DNA of 64,000 nt. Source: Sandaracinaceae bacterium (lineage in GTDB: Bacteria > Myxococcota_A > Polyangia > Polyangiales > Houyiibacteriaceae). The notes beneath the pieces were generated by a model, which saw only the letters and a program-made list of their open reading frames with translations, had not been told where the DNA came from and searched no databases. This document shows positions 53,639 to 63,357 of the stretch, piece by piece (the stretch's first letter is position 1; every line of letters begins with the position of its first letter). Both the position numbers and the translations under genes were made by a program. The stretch is from assembly GCA_020633075.1 (NCBI GenBank), contig JACKEI010000002.1:124001-188000 (forward strand), given 5' to 3'.

Positions 53639-55185
53639 GCGCGACGCACACCGAGCGCGCGGCGACCACGCTCGCGGATCTGGTGCGGCTCGGGGCCGCT
53701 CAGTCGCTCCACGGCGATGGCAGCGCCGTAGTGCGCGGCGTGCAGCGGGACTCGCGCCGGGTGACTCCGGGCGACCTCTTCGTCGCGCTGCCCGGCGAGC
53801 ACGCCGACGGCAGAGCGTTCGTGGACGCTGCGGCCCTCGCCGGCGCGTGCGGTGTCCTCACGGCCGAGCCGGTCGAGGGCCTCGCGCTGCCGCAGCTGCT
53901 CAGCACGGACGTGCGTCGTGGGCTCGCGCGCGCAGCGCACGCGGTGTACGGCGAGCCCTCTCAGGCTCTCGCCGTGGTGGGCATCACCGGCACGAACGGC
54001 AAGACCACCACCAGCTACTTGCTGGAGGGCATCCTGGCGCGCGCAGGAAAGCCAGTGAGCTTGATCGGCACGGTGGCCGTGCGCGGCCCGGGATACGTGA
54101 CGAGCTCCGGCTACACCACGCCCGAGGCGGACGACCTGGTGCGCTACCTGGCACAGGCGGTCGAGGCAGGGGCGACGCACCTGGTGATGGAGGTCTCCAG
54201 TCACGGGCTCGAGCTCGAGCGCGTCGCCTACGTCCGCTTCGACGTGTGCGGCTTCACGAACCTGACGCAGGACCACCTGGACTTCCACCCCAGCATGGAG
54301 GCCTACGGCGAAGCGAAGGCGCGGCTCTTCACGGAGTACGCCCCGCGCGTCAGCGTCATCTGCGTGGACGGTGAGTTCGGCGCGCAGCTGGCCACCCGCG
54401 CCGCTGGCGAGGTGCTGCGCTGCTCGGTCAGCGCGGACGACGAGGCCGAGCTGCGCGTCGCCTCGTGGTCCATGACCCGCGCCGGGCTGCGCGCGGAGCT
54501 GCACACGCCGGGCGGCGTCTTCCCGCTGCAGAGCCCCATGGTGGGTGCGCACAACCTCGAGAACCTGCTCGTCGCCATAGGCTGCGCCGCCGCGCTGGGC
54601 GTGCCGTGGGCCGCCGCGGTCGCCGCGTGCGAGCAGCTCCCAGGGGCGCCGGGGCGCCTCGAGCGCGTGCCCAGCGACGAAGACATCGCCGTGTTCGTCG
54701 ACTACGCGCACACCCCGGACGCGCTCGAGCGCACCGTGCGCGCGCTGCGGGCCCTGACCCCCGGGCGGCTGATCACCGTGTTCGGCTGTGGTGGGGACCG
54801 CGACCGGGGCAAGCGCCCGCTCATGGCTCAGGCCGCCTGCGGCACCAGCGACCTGGTGGTCATCACCAGCGACAACCCGCGCACGGAGCAGCCCGAGAGC
54901 ATCCTCGACGACGTGGAGCGCGGCTGCGGGACGGCGGCGGGGCCGACCGCCATCGCTCGCGTGGTCCCCGACGAGCTCCCCCACGCGACGCGCGCCTACA
55001 CGCGGGTGCTCGACCGACGTGACGCCATCTCGCTGGCGGTCGCGAGCGCGCGCCCCGGGGACACGGTGCTCATCGCGGGCAAGGGCCACGAGGACTATCA
55101 GATCCTCGGCACCACCAAGCATCCCTTCGACGACCGAGTCGAGGCTGCTCGCGCGCTCTCGGCGCGCGGCAAGGAGGCGCGCTGA
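53635..55185 (+). CDS. murE: UDP-MurNAc-L-Ala-D-Glu:meso-diaminopimelate ligase
   Basis: MurE adds the third amino acid to the peptidoglycan stem peptide. The 516-residue ligase has the N-terminal UDP-binding domain (VQRDSRRVTPGDLFVALPG), the ATP loop GITGTNGKTTTSYLL, the MEVSSHGLELERV and DFHPSMEAY-type central motifs and the C-terminal KGHEDYQ. The amino-acid selecting motif reads SDNPRTEQP; DNPR marks meso-diaminopimelate specificity, so the wall should be of the Gram-negative DAP type. Overlaps ftsI (ATGA) and murF (TGATG). Confidence 0.95.
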   Translation: MSATHTERAATTLADLVRLGAAQSLHGDGSAVVRGVQRDSRRVTPGDLFVALPGEHADGRAFVDAAALAGACGVLTAEPVEGLALPQLLSTDVRRGLARAAHAVYGEPSQALAVVGITGTNGKTTTSYLLEGILARAGKPVSLIGTVAVRGPGYVTSSGYTTPEADDLVRYLAQAVEAGATHLVMEVSSHGLELERVAYVRFDVCGFTNLTQDHLDFHPSMEAYGEAKARLFTEYAPRVSVICVDGEFGAQLATRAAGEVLRCSVSADDEAELRVASWSMTRAGLRAELHTPGGVFPLQSPMVGAHNLENLLVAIGCAAALGVPWAAAVAACEQLPGAPGRLERVPSDEDIAVFVDYAHTPDALERTVRALRALTPGRLITVFGCGGDRDRGKRPLMAQAACGTSDLVVITSDNPRTEQPESILDDVERGCGTAAGPTAIARVVPDELPHATRAYTRVLDRRDAISLAVASARPGDTVLIAGKGHEDYQILGTTKHPFDDRVEAARALSARGKEAR

Positions 55186-56642
55186 TGGCGACGGAGGTAC
55201 CAGGGAACAAGGCGCGCTTCACGCTCGGTGAGATCGCGGCGCTGACCGGCGGGGAGCTGCTGCCGGGCAGCGCGTCCGACGACGTCGTCACGGGCGTCGT
55301 GCTGGACTCGCGCCGCCTCGTGGCCGGCAACCTGTTCGTGGCGCTCCGCGGCGAGCAGCATGACGCGCACGCCTTCCTCGCAGCCGCCACGGCCGTCGGC
55401 GCCCCGGCGCTCGTCGCGCGCGGACACGCGTCTCTCGCCCAGCACCCGGGTGTCCGTGGGGTGTCCGTCGACGACCCGTTGTTCGCGCTGGGGGAGCTGG
55501 CGCGGGCGCATCGGGCGCGCTGGTCTGGTCGGCTGGTCGGCATCACGGGCTCGGTCGGCAAGACGTCCACCAAGCGGCTCGTCAGCATCGGCCTCGCGGG
55601 GGTTGGCGCGCGCGTCTGGTCGACTCCCGGCAACCTCAACAACCGCGTGGGCGTGCCCATGACGCTGTTCGTCTTGGATGAGCAGTTCGACACCGCCGTG
55701 ATCGAGATGGGTACGAGCGAGCCCGGCGAGATCGCGCGCTTGGCGGACATCACGCGGCCGGACGTCGCCGTGGTCACCCACGTGGCCCTGGCCCACACCG
55801 CCGGACTCGGCACCATCGAGGATGTCGCGCGCGAGAAGGGGGCGCTGTTCATGGCCCTCGGCGCGAGCGACGTGGCCATCGGCTGCGGTGACGACGTCCA
55901 CGTGCAGCAAGCGCTCGCCGCGTGCCCTGCGGGTCGGAAGGTCCGCTATGGCCTCGGCGACGGCAACCTCTGGCGCGGTCGCGCGCTGGGCATGGGGCGC
56001 GAGGGCATGCGCGTCGCCTTCTCGCGCGTGGCCGATGAGCACAGCCCCGCCGCGCAGTACGAGCTCACGGTGCGGGTCATCGGTGACGCCGGCGTGGAGA
56101 ACCTGGCAGCCGTGGCCGCCGTGCTGGACGTGCTGGGCCACGACCCGGCTGGGGCTGCGAAGGCCCTCGCGGGCGCTGCGCCAGAGCCGGGTCGACTGGT
56201 CCCGATGCTGCTCTCCGGAGAGCGGCTGATCATCGACGACACGTACAACGCGAGCCCTGCGAGCGTAGCCATGGCCATCGACACCGCCGCGCGCATCGCG
56301 CGTGACAGCGGTCGCGCTTTCGTCGCCGTGCTCGGTGACATGCGCGAGCTCGGCCGACACAGCGTCGCGGAGCACCGCGCGGTGGGCGCGCATCTCGCGC
56401 GCGCTGGCGTCCGTCAGCTGATCACGGCGGGGCCCGAGATGCGGGCTGCCGCGCGCGCGGCGCGTGAGCGTGGCGTGGCGGTGCACGAGACGGGCAGCAG
56501 CGAGGCGGCCGCGCTCGCAGCGCTAGCTCGCGTGCGTGACGGAGACGTGGTGCTCGTGAAGGGCTCCCGCTCGACCAAGATGGAGCGGGTGGTCGCCGCA
56601 CTGGCTGGGCCTGCCTCCCCCCCCAGCGAGGTCCGTCGATGA
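55185..56642 (+). CDS. murF: UDP-MurNAc-tripeptide:D-Ala-D-Ala ligase
   Basis: MurF attaches D-Ala-D-Ala to the tripeptide, finishing the cytoplasmic stem peptide. The 485-residue enzyme has the LDSRRLVAGNLFVALRG uridine-binding strand, ATP loop GSVGKTSTKRL, the NLNNRVGVP motif, EMGTSEPGEI and DDTYNASPASV. These last three separate MurF from MurE and MurD. The C-terminus carries LVKGSRSTKMERVV, the usual family ending. It overlaps mraY by four bases. Confidence 0.95.
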   Translation: MATEVPGNKARFTLGEIAALTGGELLPGSASDDVVTGVVLDSRRLVAGNLFVALRGEQHDAHAFLAAATAVGAPALVARGHASLAQHPGVRGVSVDDPLFALGELARAHRARWSGRLVGITGSVGKTSTKRLVSIGLAGVGARVWSTPGNLNNRVGVPMTLFVLDEQFDTAVIEMGTSEPGEIARLADITRPDVAVVTHVALAHTAGLGTIEDVAREKGALFMALGASDVAIGCGDDVHVQQALAACPAGRKVRYGLGDGNLWRGRALGMGREGMRVAFSRVADEHSPAAQYELTVRVIGDAGVENLAAVAAVLDVLGHDPAGAAKALAGAAPEPGRLVPMLLSGERLIIDDTYNASPASVAMAIDTAARIARDSGRAFVAVLGDMRELGRHSVAEHRAVGAHLARAGVRQLITAGPEMRAAARAARERGVAVHETGSSEAAALAALARVRDGDVVLVKGSRSTKMERVVAALAGPASPPSEVRR

Positions 56643-57769
56643 TCTACTACCTCCTGTACCCCCTGCACACGAACCCGCAGCTCGGGTTCCTGAACGTCCT
56701 GCGCTACGTGCCCTTCCGCGTCCTGTGCGCGACGATGACCGCCATGCTGCTGACCTTCGGGCTCTACCCGTGGTTCATCCGCAGCCTGCAGCGCAAGCAG
56801 ATCGGCCAGGTCGTGCGCAAGGAGGGGCCCGAGTCGCACTTCAGCAAGGCCGGCACGCCCACCATGGGCGGTGCGCTCATGCTGCTCGCGCTGGTGACCG
56901 CCACCGTGCTCTGGGCGGACCCCGCCAACCCGCTCGTGTGGGTGGTGACGGCCGTAACCGCAGCCTACGGCGTGGTGGGCTACATCGACGACGCGGCCAA
57001 GGTGCAGAAGAAGAGCACAGGCGGTCTCGCCGGGCGCTACAAGCTGCTGCTTCAGTTCGGTGTCGCCTTCCTGGTGTGCGGCTGGCTCTTCATGGGCGAG
57101 CAAGGTCTCCCGGCGGACTGGATCGCCGTGCGCTGGCGCCTCTCGGTGCCGTTCCTGGCCTTCAGCAAGTACCCCATCGAGCTCCCTCCGTGGCTCTACG
57201 TCGGCTTCGCCGCGTTCGTCATCGTGGGGACCAGCAACGCCGTGAACCTGACGGACGGCCTCGACGGGCTGGCCATCGGTCCGGTCATGGTCAACGCCGG
57301 GACCTACGCCATCCTGGCGTACCTGGCCGGTCTCTCGTTCTTCGGGAACAACGTCGCCGACTACCTCCACATCCCGCACGTGGAGAGCGCCAGCGAGCTA
57401 GCCATCTTCTGCGCCTCGGTGATCGGCTGTGGCTTCGGCTTCCTCTGGTACAACACCTACCCCGCGCAGGTCTTCATGGGCGACGTGGGGTCGCTGGCCC
57501 TCGGCGGTGGGCTCGGGGCGCTCGCCGTCACCACCAAGAACGAGCTGCTCAGCATCTTGCTGGGCGGCATCTTCGTGGTGGAGGCCGTCAGCGTCATCAT
57601 CCAGGTGGGCTACTTCAAGGTCTCGGGAGGCAAGCGCATCTTCCTGATGGCGCCCATCCACCACCACTTCGAGAAGAAGGGCTGGCCCGAGCCGCGGGTC
57701 ATCGTCCGCTTCTGGATCATCTCCATCATGTTGGCCGTGGCGAGCCTCGCCACGCTGAAGCTGCGGTGA
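56639..57769 (+). CDS. mraY: Phospho-MurNAc-pentapeptide transferase MraY
   Basis: MraY makes lipid I by moving phospho-MurNAc-pentapeptide onto undecaprenyl phosphate in the inner membrane. The 376-residue protein has about ten membrane helices and all key motifs: GTPTMGG, the catalytic GYIDDAAKVQKKSTGGL (Asp-Asp pair), NAVNLTDGLDGLAIG, MGDVGSLALGG and the HHH box APIHHHFEKKGWPE. Length is typical. Overlaps murF by ATGA; murD follows after four bases. Confidence 0.96.
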   Translation: MIYYLLYPLHTNPQLGFLNVLRYVPFRVLCATMTAMLLTFGLYPWFIRSLQRKQIGQVVRKEGPESHFSKAGTPTMGGALMLLALVTATVLWADPANPLVWVVTAVTAAYGVVGYIDDAAKVQKKSTGGLAGRYKLLLQFGVAFLVCGWLFMGEQGLPADWIAVRWRLSVPFLAFSKYPIELPPWLYVGFAAFVIVGTSNAVNLTDGLDGLAIGPVMVNAGTYAILAYLAGLSFFGNNVADYLHIPHVESASELAIFCASVIGCGFGFLWYNTYPAQVFMGDVGSLALGGGLGALAVTTKNELLSILLGGIFVVEAVSVIIQVGYFKVSGGKRIFLMAPIHHHFEKKGWPEPRVIVRFWIISIMLAVASLATLKLR

Positions 57770-57773
57770 GCGC

Positions 57774-59180
57774 GTGACGGAACCTCTCCACATCCGCGAC
57801 AAGCGCTTCCTGGTGGTCGGCCTCGGCACCAGCGGCCTCGCGGCAGCGCGCCTGCTGGCGAGCCGCGGCGCGCGGGTGTGCGTGAACGACGTCCGCAGCG
57901 AGGCGGAGCTGGGTGAGCGCGCGGCCGAGGTGCGCGCGCTGGGGGCCGAGCTGGTGACGGGCGAGCACCCGTGCGCGCTCTTCACGTCGGTCGACCACAT
58001 CGTGGTGTCGCCGGGTGTGCCGCCTCTCGCCGCCCTCGACGACGCGGAGCGGGCTGGCGTGCCCATCTCGAGCGAGATCGAGCTCGCCTCCTGGTTCGTG
58101 GCGGGGCGCATCGTCGGCATCACGGGCACCAACGGCAAGAGCACGGTCACCACGCTGGTCGGGCAGATGTGCGAGCGGGCCGGGCTGCCCACCTTCGTGG
58201 GCGGAAACCTGGGTCGGCCGCTGGTCGAGGTGGTGGGCACCGACGCAGCGGGTCCCGACGGCGTGGTCGTGGTGGAGCTCAGCAGCTTCCAGCTGGAGCG
58301 CGTGGCGCACCTGCGCGTGCACGTGGCCATGCTGCTGAACGTCACCGACGATCACCTGGACCGCTACGCGGACTTCGACGCCTACGCGGCCGCCAAGGCG
58401 CGCATCTTCGAGCGGCAGCTGCCTTCGGACTACGCGATCCTCCCGGCGGGTGACCTGCGCTGCAGGCAGGCCTTCGAGGGGGTCGGTGCCGGGGCCGTGC
58501 CCCGCTTCTTCGGTCGCGTGAGCGAGCCGGAGGGGCAGGGTGTGTCCGTGGTCGACGGCGTCATCACCGACGCGCGCACGGGTCTCGCCGTGCCCACGAG
58601 CGACCTCAAGATCCGCGGTGGGCACAACGAGGACAACGCCTGCGCGGCGGCGCTCGCGGCGGGGCTGGTGGGTGTGGACGCCGAGGTCGTGGCCAGCGTC
58701 CTGCGCGACTTCCCGGGGCTCTCGCACCGCATGCAGCACGTCACGGAGTGGCAGGGGGTCACCTACTACGACGACTCGAAGGCCACCAACGTGGGCGCGG
58801 CGGTGGCGGCCCTGGACGGGCTGGCCGAGCTGGACGAGCGGGGCGGGCGCGTGGTGCTGATCGCGGGTGGCCGCGACAAGGGCGGCAGCTACCAGCCGCT
58901 GGTCGAGGCGCTGCGCGTGCGTGGGCGAGGCGCGGTCTTGATCGGAGACGCGACGCCCCTGCTGCGTGACGCGTTCGCGGCAGAGAGCCTCCCCCGCGTG
59001 GAGGCGGGCAGCATGGACGCTGCCGTGCGCGCGGCAGCGCAGCTCGCGCAGCCCGGTGACGTGGTGGTGCTGGCCCCGGCCTGTAGCAGCTTCGACTGGT
59101 ACGGCGGCTACGCCGAGCGGGGGCGCGACTTCCAGCGTGCCGCGCGCGCGCTCGGCAACGCAGAGGGGGGTGCATCATGA
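57774..59180 (+). CDS. murD: UDP-MurNAc-L-Ala:D-glutamate ligase
   Basis: MurD adds D-glutamate to UDP-MurNAc-L-alanine. The 468-residue enzyme starts with the Rossmann-like FLVVGLGTSGLAAARLL, then VSPGVPP, ATP loop GITGTNGKSTVTTLV, the VVELSSFQLE strand, NVTDDHLDRY, and the C-terminal YYDDSKATNVGAAVAAL and LIAGGRDKGGSY. Begins with GTG at 57774, four bases after mraY; its end overlaps ftsW (ATGA). Confidence 0.95.
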   Translation: MTEPLHIRDKRFLVVGLGTSGLAAARLLASRGARVCVNDVRSEAELGERAAEVRALGAELVTGEHPCALFTSVDHIVVSPGVPPLAALDDAERAGVPISSEIELASWFVAGRIVGITGTNGKSTVTTLVGQMCERAGLPTFVGGNLGRPLVEVVGTDAAGPDGVVVVELSSFQLERVAHLRVHVAMLLNVTDDHLDRYADFDAYAAAKARIFERQLPSDYAILPAGDLRCRQAFEGVGAGAVPRFFGRVSEPEGQGVSVVDGVITDARTGLAVPTSDLKIRGGHNEDNACAAALAAGLVGVDAEVVASVLRDFPGLSHRMQHVTEWQGVTYYDDSKATNVGAAVAALDGLAELDERGGRVVLIAGGRDKGGSYQPLVEALRVRGRGAVLIGDATPLLRDAFAAESLPRVEAGSMDAAVRAAAQLAQPGDVVVLAPACSSFDWYGGYAERGRDFQRAARALGNAEGGAS

Positions 59181-60610
59181 GCCTGCGCAACATCTCGCTG
59201 CGTCCATCCGCCCCCGACGCGGCCGCTCCGACGACCTCCCAAGCGCCGGCCGTGGCGCCCGCGACGGGACGCTTCCCGAAGGTCACCGGCACGGCGGACG
59301 TCATCCTCGCCGCCACCATCATCGCGCTGGTCTTCTTCGGCGTGGTCATGGTGTACAGCGCCAGCGCCTCGCTGGCCGCGCGCACCTTCGAGGATGGCTA
59401 CCACTACCTCGTCCGCCAGAGCATCTACGCCGTCGTCGGGCTGGGCCTGATGGTGGTGCTCGCGCGCATCGACTACCACCGCTACCAGGCGTCCTACGTC
59501 ACATACCCCATCTTGATGGCGGCCTTCGCGCTGCTGGTGGTGGTGGCCCTCGGCGGTGGTCGCACGGTCGGCGGGGCCGCGCGCTGGATCGACCTCAAGG
59601 TCGTGCGCGTGCAGCCGGCCGAGATCGCCAAGCTCGCGATCATCTTCTACCTGTCGTACTCGCTGTCCAAGAAGCGCGACCAGCTGCGCGACTTCAAGAT
59701 CGGCTTCTTGCCGCACATCCTGGTCGCGGGCGTGTTCATGCTGCTGTGCCTGAAGCAGCCGGACTTCGGCAGCGCCGTCATGATCGGGCTCTTGACCGTG
59801 GTGCTGCTCTTCACGGCGGGCACGCGCATCAACTACATCCTGGGCGCGGCGGCCATCGCGCTGCCCATGGTCTACCTGCTCATCACGGGCTCCGAGTACC
59901 GCATGCGGCGCATCGAGGCCTTCGTGAACCCCTTCCAGGACCGCGCTGGCGTCGGCTATCAGATCGCCGAGTCGCTGATCAGCTTCGCGCAGGGCGGGTT
60001 CTGGGGCGTGGGCATCGGCGACAGCCGCCAGAAGCACGCGTTCCTGCCCGAGGCGCACACGGACTTCATCAGCGCCATCGTGGGCGAGGAGCTGGGGCTG
60101 GTCGGCGTCAGCATCCTGCTGTGTGCCTTCGTGCTGGTGGTGTACCGCGGGCTGCGGGCCGCCCTGCACGCCGCCGACGACTACGGCACCTACCTGGCCA
60201 CGGGCGTCACGCTCTTCGTGGGCCTGCAGGCCTTCACCAACCTGTCGGTGGCGCTGGGGCTGCTGCCCACCAAGGGCCTGACGCTGCCTTTCGTGTCCTA
60301 CGGTGGGTCGTCGCTGCTGGTGAACTGCGCGGCCGTCGGGCTGCTGCTGAACGTCTCCCGGCCCCGCGACGTGAGCGCCGTCTTGGCGCGCACGGAAGCG
60401 GAGAGCACCCGGCGGGCGAACAAGAACGACAAGGTGGACCGGGGGGAAGCGGACAGCGCGCCACCCAAGAGGTCACGCTGGGGGGCGAAACCCAGCGTGG
60501 CTGCGAGCACGGAAGAAACTCGGGCGCATGGAGCGCGGGCCAACGGCAAGGGAGGGCGCGCGCGGCCCTCCACGGCGCCGGCGCGTCGCTCCAGAGGGAG
60601 TTCGGTATGA
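59177..60610 (+). CDS. ftsW: Septal peptidoglycan glycosyltransferase FtsW
   Basis: FtsW is the SEDS-family enzyme that polymerises lipid II at the septum with FtsI. The 477-residue protein has about ten membrane helices after a 40-residue Ala/Pro head. Motifs include VMVYSASASLAA, GGARTVGGAARWI-like RWIDL, QPAEIAKLA, RRIEAFVNPFQDRAGVGYQ (with the catalytic-region loop before AHTDFISAIVGEELG) and the end signature TLPFVSYGGSSLLVN. The last ~75 residues are a charged, disordered cytoplasmic tail, longer than usual. Overlaps murD and murG by ATGA. Confidence 0.95.
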   Translation: MSLRNISLRPSAPDAAAPTTSQAPAVAPATGRFPKVTGTADVILAATIIALVFFGVVMVYSASASLAARTFEDGYHYLVRQSIYAVVGLGLMVVLARIDYHRYQASYVTYPILMAAFALLVVVALGGGRTVGGAARWIDLKVVRVQPAEIAKLAIIFYLSYSLSKKRDQLRDFKIGFLPHILVAGVFMLLCLKQPDFGSAVMIGLLTVVLLFTAGTRINYILGAAAIALPMVYLLITGSEYRMRRIEAFVNPFQDRAGVGYQIAESLISFAQGGFWGVGIGDSRQKHAFLPEAHTDFISAIVGEELGLVGVSILLCAFVLVVYRGLRAALHAADDYGTYLATGVTLFVGLQAFTNLSVALGLLPTKGLTLPFVSYGGSSLLVNCAAVGLLLNVSRPRDVSAVLARTEAESTRRANKNDKVDRGEADSAPPKRSRWGAKPSVAASTEETRAHGARANGKGGRARPSTAPARRSRGSSV

Positions 60611-61932
60611 GTCGAAAGATCATCGTGGCAGGCGGCGGTACGGGCGGTCACCTCTTTCCGGGCATCGCCGTGGTGGAGGAGCTGCGGCGTCGCGACCCGT
60701 CCGTGGAGGTGCTCTTCGTGGGCACCGAGCGCGGCATCGAGGCGCGCGTGCTGCCCCCGCGCGGCGAGCGCCTCGAGACCATGGAGGTCACGCCCCTCAA
60801 GGGGCAGAGCCCCGTGGCCCTCATGAAGAGCGTCGCGCGTCTGCCCGGGGCGCTGGGCCGCGCCACCTCGCTGGTGCGCGAGTTCGCGCCAGACCTGGTG
60901 CTGGGCGTCGGCGGCTACGCGTCCGGGCCCCTCTTGCTCGCGGCCTCGCGCCTGGGCATCCCCACGGCGCTGCTGGAGCAGAACGCGCACGTGGGCCTCA
61001 CCAACCGCCTGCTGGCGGGCAGGGTGGGGCGCGCCTACGTGACCTTCGACGAGACCCTCGCGCGCTTCGGGCAGGAGCGCGCGCGCCTGGTTGGCAACCC
61101 CGTGCGCCGGGACTTCGTGAGCGCCGCGCAGCGCGCCGTGACGGACCCCATCGGCTTCGAGGCGCGCGCCACGGACATCCTGGTGCTGGGCGGCTCGCAG
61201 GGGGCGCGCGCGCTCAACCAGACCGTACCGGAGGCGCTGGCGCAGGCGGGCCTGACCGGCACCAACATCCGCGTCGTCCACCAGTCGGGGCCGGCCATGC
61301 GCGACGAGGTGGAGCGCCGCTACCGTGAGCTGGGCGTGGACGCCGAGGTGAAGAGCTTCATCGACGACATGGCGCGGGCCTACGCCAACGCCGCGATCAT
61401 CGTCGGGCGCGCCGGGGCCACCACGCTGGCCGAGATCTGCGCCGTGGGGCGTCCGTCCGTGCTGATCCCCTTTCCGCACGCCGCCGACGACCACCAGGGC
61501 AAGAACGCCGAGGCCCTCGAGGCTGCCGGCGCCGCCATCTGCGTGCGCGAGGAGACGCTCAGCGCCGAGGGGCTTGGTGCCCTGGTGCGCGAGCTCTTGG
61601 CGGACCCCGCGCGGCGCCGCCGCATGGCTGACGCGGCCCGCGGACGTGGACGCCCCGACGCCGCCGCGGCCATCGTGGACGACGTCTGCGACTGGCTGGG
61701 CTGGGCCGACGTGCGCGGCGGCGGTGGCGGGCAGGTCAGCGAGGCCGACGCCGAGCCCGTCTCGGACAGCGACCCAGCGCCCGCCGCTGGCGGAGACACC
61801 GAGCTTGCTCCAAAGTCGCTCCGCGGGGTGCGCCCCTACCTGCCCCGCGCGCGCGATGTCCGCGCCTGCCTCTCGGCTCCCTCTCCTTCGCTGCGCCGTC
61901 GCGTGACCGTGGGCGACGCGAGCTGGGAGTAG
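60607..61932 (+). CDS. murG: UDP-GlcNAc:lipid I transferase MurG with a C-terminal extension
   Basis: MurG makes lipid II by adding GlcNAc to lipid I on the cytoplasmic face. The start MSRKIIVAGGGTGGHLFPGIAV is diagnostic, followed by GVGGYASGPLLLAA, LLEQNAHVGLTNRLL, VLGGSQGARALNQ and the sugar-nucleotide site GRAGATTLAEICAVGRPSVLIP with AADDHQ. The conserved enzyme ends at about residue 365; about 75 further residues form a Gly/Asp/Pro-rich tail ending in an Arg-rich stretch (PRARDVRACL) not seen in typical MurG. The ATG at 60607 overlaps the ftsW stop; much longer in-frame readings upstream are out of homology. Confidence 0.94.
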   Translation: MSRKIIVAGGGTGGHLFPGIAVVEELRRRDPSVEVLFVGTERGIEARVLPPRGERLETMEVTPLKGQSPVALMKSVARLPGALGRATSLVREFAPDLVLGVGGYASGPLLLAASRLGIPTALLEQNAHVGLTNRLLAGRVGRAYVTFDETLARFGQERARLVGNPVRRDFVSAAQRAVTDPIGFEARATDILVLGGSQGARALNQTVPEALAQAGLTGTNIRVVHQSGPAMRDEVERRYRELGVDAEVKSFIDDMARAYANAAIIVGRAGATTLAEICAVGRPSVLIPFPHAADDHQGKNAEALEAAGAAICVREETLSAEGLGALVRELLADPARRRRMADAARGRGRPDAAAAIVDDVCDWLGWADVRGGGGGQVSEADAEPVSDSDPAPAAGGDTELAPKSLRGVRPYLPRARDVRACLSAPSPSLRRRVTVGDASWE

Positions 61933-61937
61933 CGGCC

Positions 61938-61953
61938 GGGGGCACGCGCCCCC
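61938..61953 (+). terminator. GC-rich hairpin between murG and murC
   Basis: GGGGGC-ACGC-GCCCCC lies six bases after the murG stop, in the longest gap of the cluster (45 bases). There is no T-run, so attenuation or RNA processing is as likely as termination. Confidence 0.4.
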
Positions 61954-61977
61954 CTCCGAACCAGAGAGTAAGACAGC

Positions 61978-63354
61978 ATGTTCCGCGGGAAGATTCGGTC
62001 CATCCACTTCATCGGCATCGGCGGTGTCGGCATGAGCGGCATCGCGGAGGTGTTGCTGGATTATGGCTTCGAGGTCACGGGCTCCGACCTGCGCATCAAC
62101 GAGTACGCGGCGCGCCTGATCGAGAAGGGGGCCAAGGTGGCAACCGGTCACGCGGCGGTCAACGTCGCGAGCTCGGACGTGGTGGTGTTCTCGTCGGCGG
62201 TGTCGCAGAAGAACCCCGAGGTCGTGGAGGCCCGCCGGCGCGGCGTGCCCGTCATCCCCCGCGCGGAGATGCTGGGTGAGCTGATGCGCCTCAAGGACGG
62301 CATCGCCATCGCCGGTTCGCACGGCAAGACCACCACCACCTCGCTGGTCGCCACCGTGCTGCGTGACGCCGGGCTGGACCCCACCGTGGTCATCGGCGGC
62401 AAGCTCAACGCGCTGGGCAGCGGCGCGTCCACGGGCGCCGGAGACCTGCTGGTGGCCGAGGCCGACGAGTCGGACGGGTCGTTCCTGCACCTGACGCCGG
62501 GCATCGCGGTCATCACCAACATCGACCCCGAGCACCTGGACCACTACGGCTCGCTCGAGGCCGTCAAAGAGGCCTTCATCGGGTTCGCCAACCGCGTGCC
62601 CTTCTACGGGCTGGTGGTGGCCTGCCTGGACCACCCCAACGTGCAGGACATCCTGCCGAACATCGACAAGCGCATCGTGACCTACGGGCTCGCGGCGCAG
62701 GCCGACTACCGCGCGCGCAACCCCCGCTTCTCCGGGCTGGCCATGACCTTCTCCGTGCTGCGCCGGGGCGAGCCCCTGGGCGAGTTCGAGGTGCGCATGC
62801 CCGGCATCCACAACGTGCTCAACGCGCTGGCCACCATCGCCGTGGCCGACGAGCTGGGCGTGCCCCACGACCAGCTGCGCGAGGCCCTGCGCACCTTCGG
62901 CGGCGTGCAGCGACGCTTCACCATCGTGGGCGAGCACGAGGGCGTGACCATCGTGGACGACTACGGGCACCACCCCGCCGAGGTGCAGGTCACGCTGGAC
63001 GCCGCGCAGCGCGCCTATGGGCGGCGCATCGTCGTCGCCTTCCAGCCGCACCGCTACTCCCGCACCCGTGACTGCTTCCTGGACCTCACGCGCTGCTTCA
63101 ACCGCGCCGACGTGGTGCTGCTGACCGACGTCTACGCCGCCGGCGAGGACCCCATCCCCGGGGCAGACTCCGCCGCCTTGGCCGAAGCCATCCGCGCCCA
63201 CGGGCACCGCGACGTCACGTTGGTGCCAGACCGCGCCGACCTGGTGGACGCCCTGCGCGCGCGCATCCGCCCCGGCGACGTGGTGCTCACGCTGGGCGCG
63301 GGGGACATCACCAAGACCGGCCGCGAGCTGTTGGCTGCGCTGACGGCGGGCTGA
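61978..63354 (+). CDS. murC: UDP-MurNAc:L-alanine ligase
   Basis: MurC starts the stem peptide by adding L-alanine to UDP-MurNAc. The 458-residue enzyme begins IHFIGIGGVGMSGIAEVL, has GSDLRINEYAARL, ATP loop GSHGKTTTTSLVATV, EADESDGSFL, TNIDPEHLDHYG, and C-terminal DDYGHHPAEVQVTLDAA and FQPHRYSRTRD. Length is typical. AGAGAG upstream of the ATG can serve as a ribosome site. It is the last gene of the cluster in this window; a gene on the other strand ends four bases after its stop. Confidence 0.96.
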   Translation: MFRGKIRSIHFIGIGGVGMSGIAEVLLDYGFEVTGSDLRINEYAARLIEKGAKVATGHAAVNVASSDVVVFSSAVSQKNPEVVEARRRGVPVIPRAEMLGELMRLKDGIAIAGSHGKTTTTSLVATVLRDAGLDPTVVIGGKLNALGSGASTGAGDLLVAEADESDGSFLHLTPGIAVITNIDPEHLDHYGSLEAVKEAFIGFANRVPFYGLVVACLDHPNVQDILPNIDKRIVTYGLAAQADYRARNPRFSGLAMTFSVLRRGEPLGEFEVRMPGIHNVLNALATIAVADELGVPHDQLREALRTFGGVQRRFTIVGEHEGVTIVDDYGHHPAEVQVTLDAAQRAYGRRIVVAFQPHRYSRTRDCFLDLTRCFNRADVVLLTDVYAAGEDPIPGADSAALAEAIRAHGHRDVTLVPDRADLVDALRARIRPGDVVLTLGAGDITKTGRELLAALTAG

Positions 63355-63357
63355 CGC

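Noticed and set aside
58966..60606. Long upstream extension of the MurG frame
   Set aside because: It overlaps murD and ftsW in another frame; MurG homology starts exactly at the ATG at 60607.
60298..63207. 969-residue open frame antisense to murG/murC
   Set aside because: Shadow of two confidently assigned genes; no domain visible.
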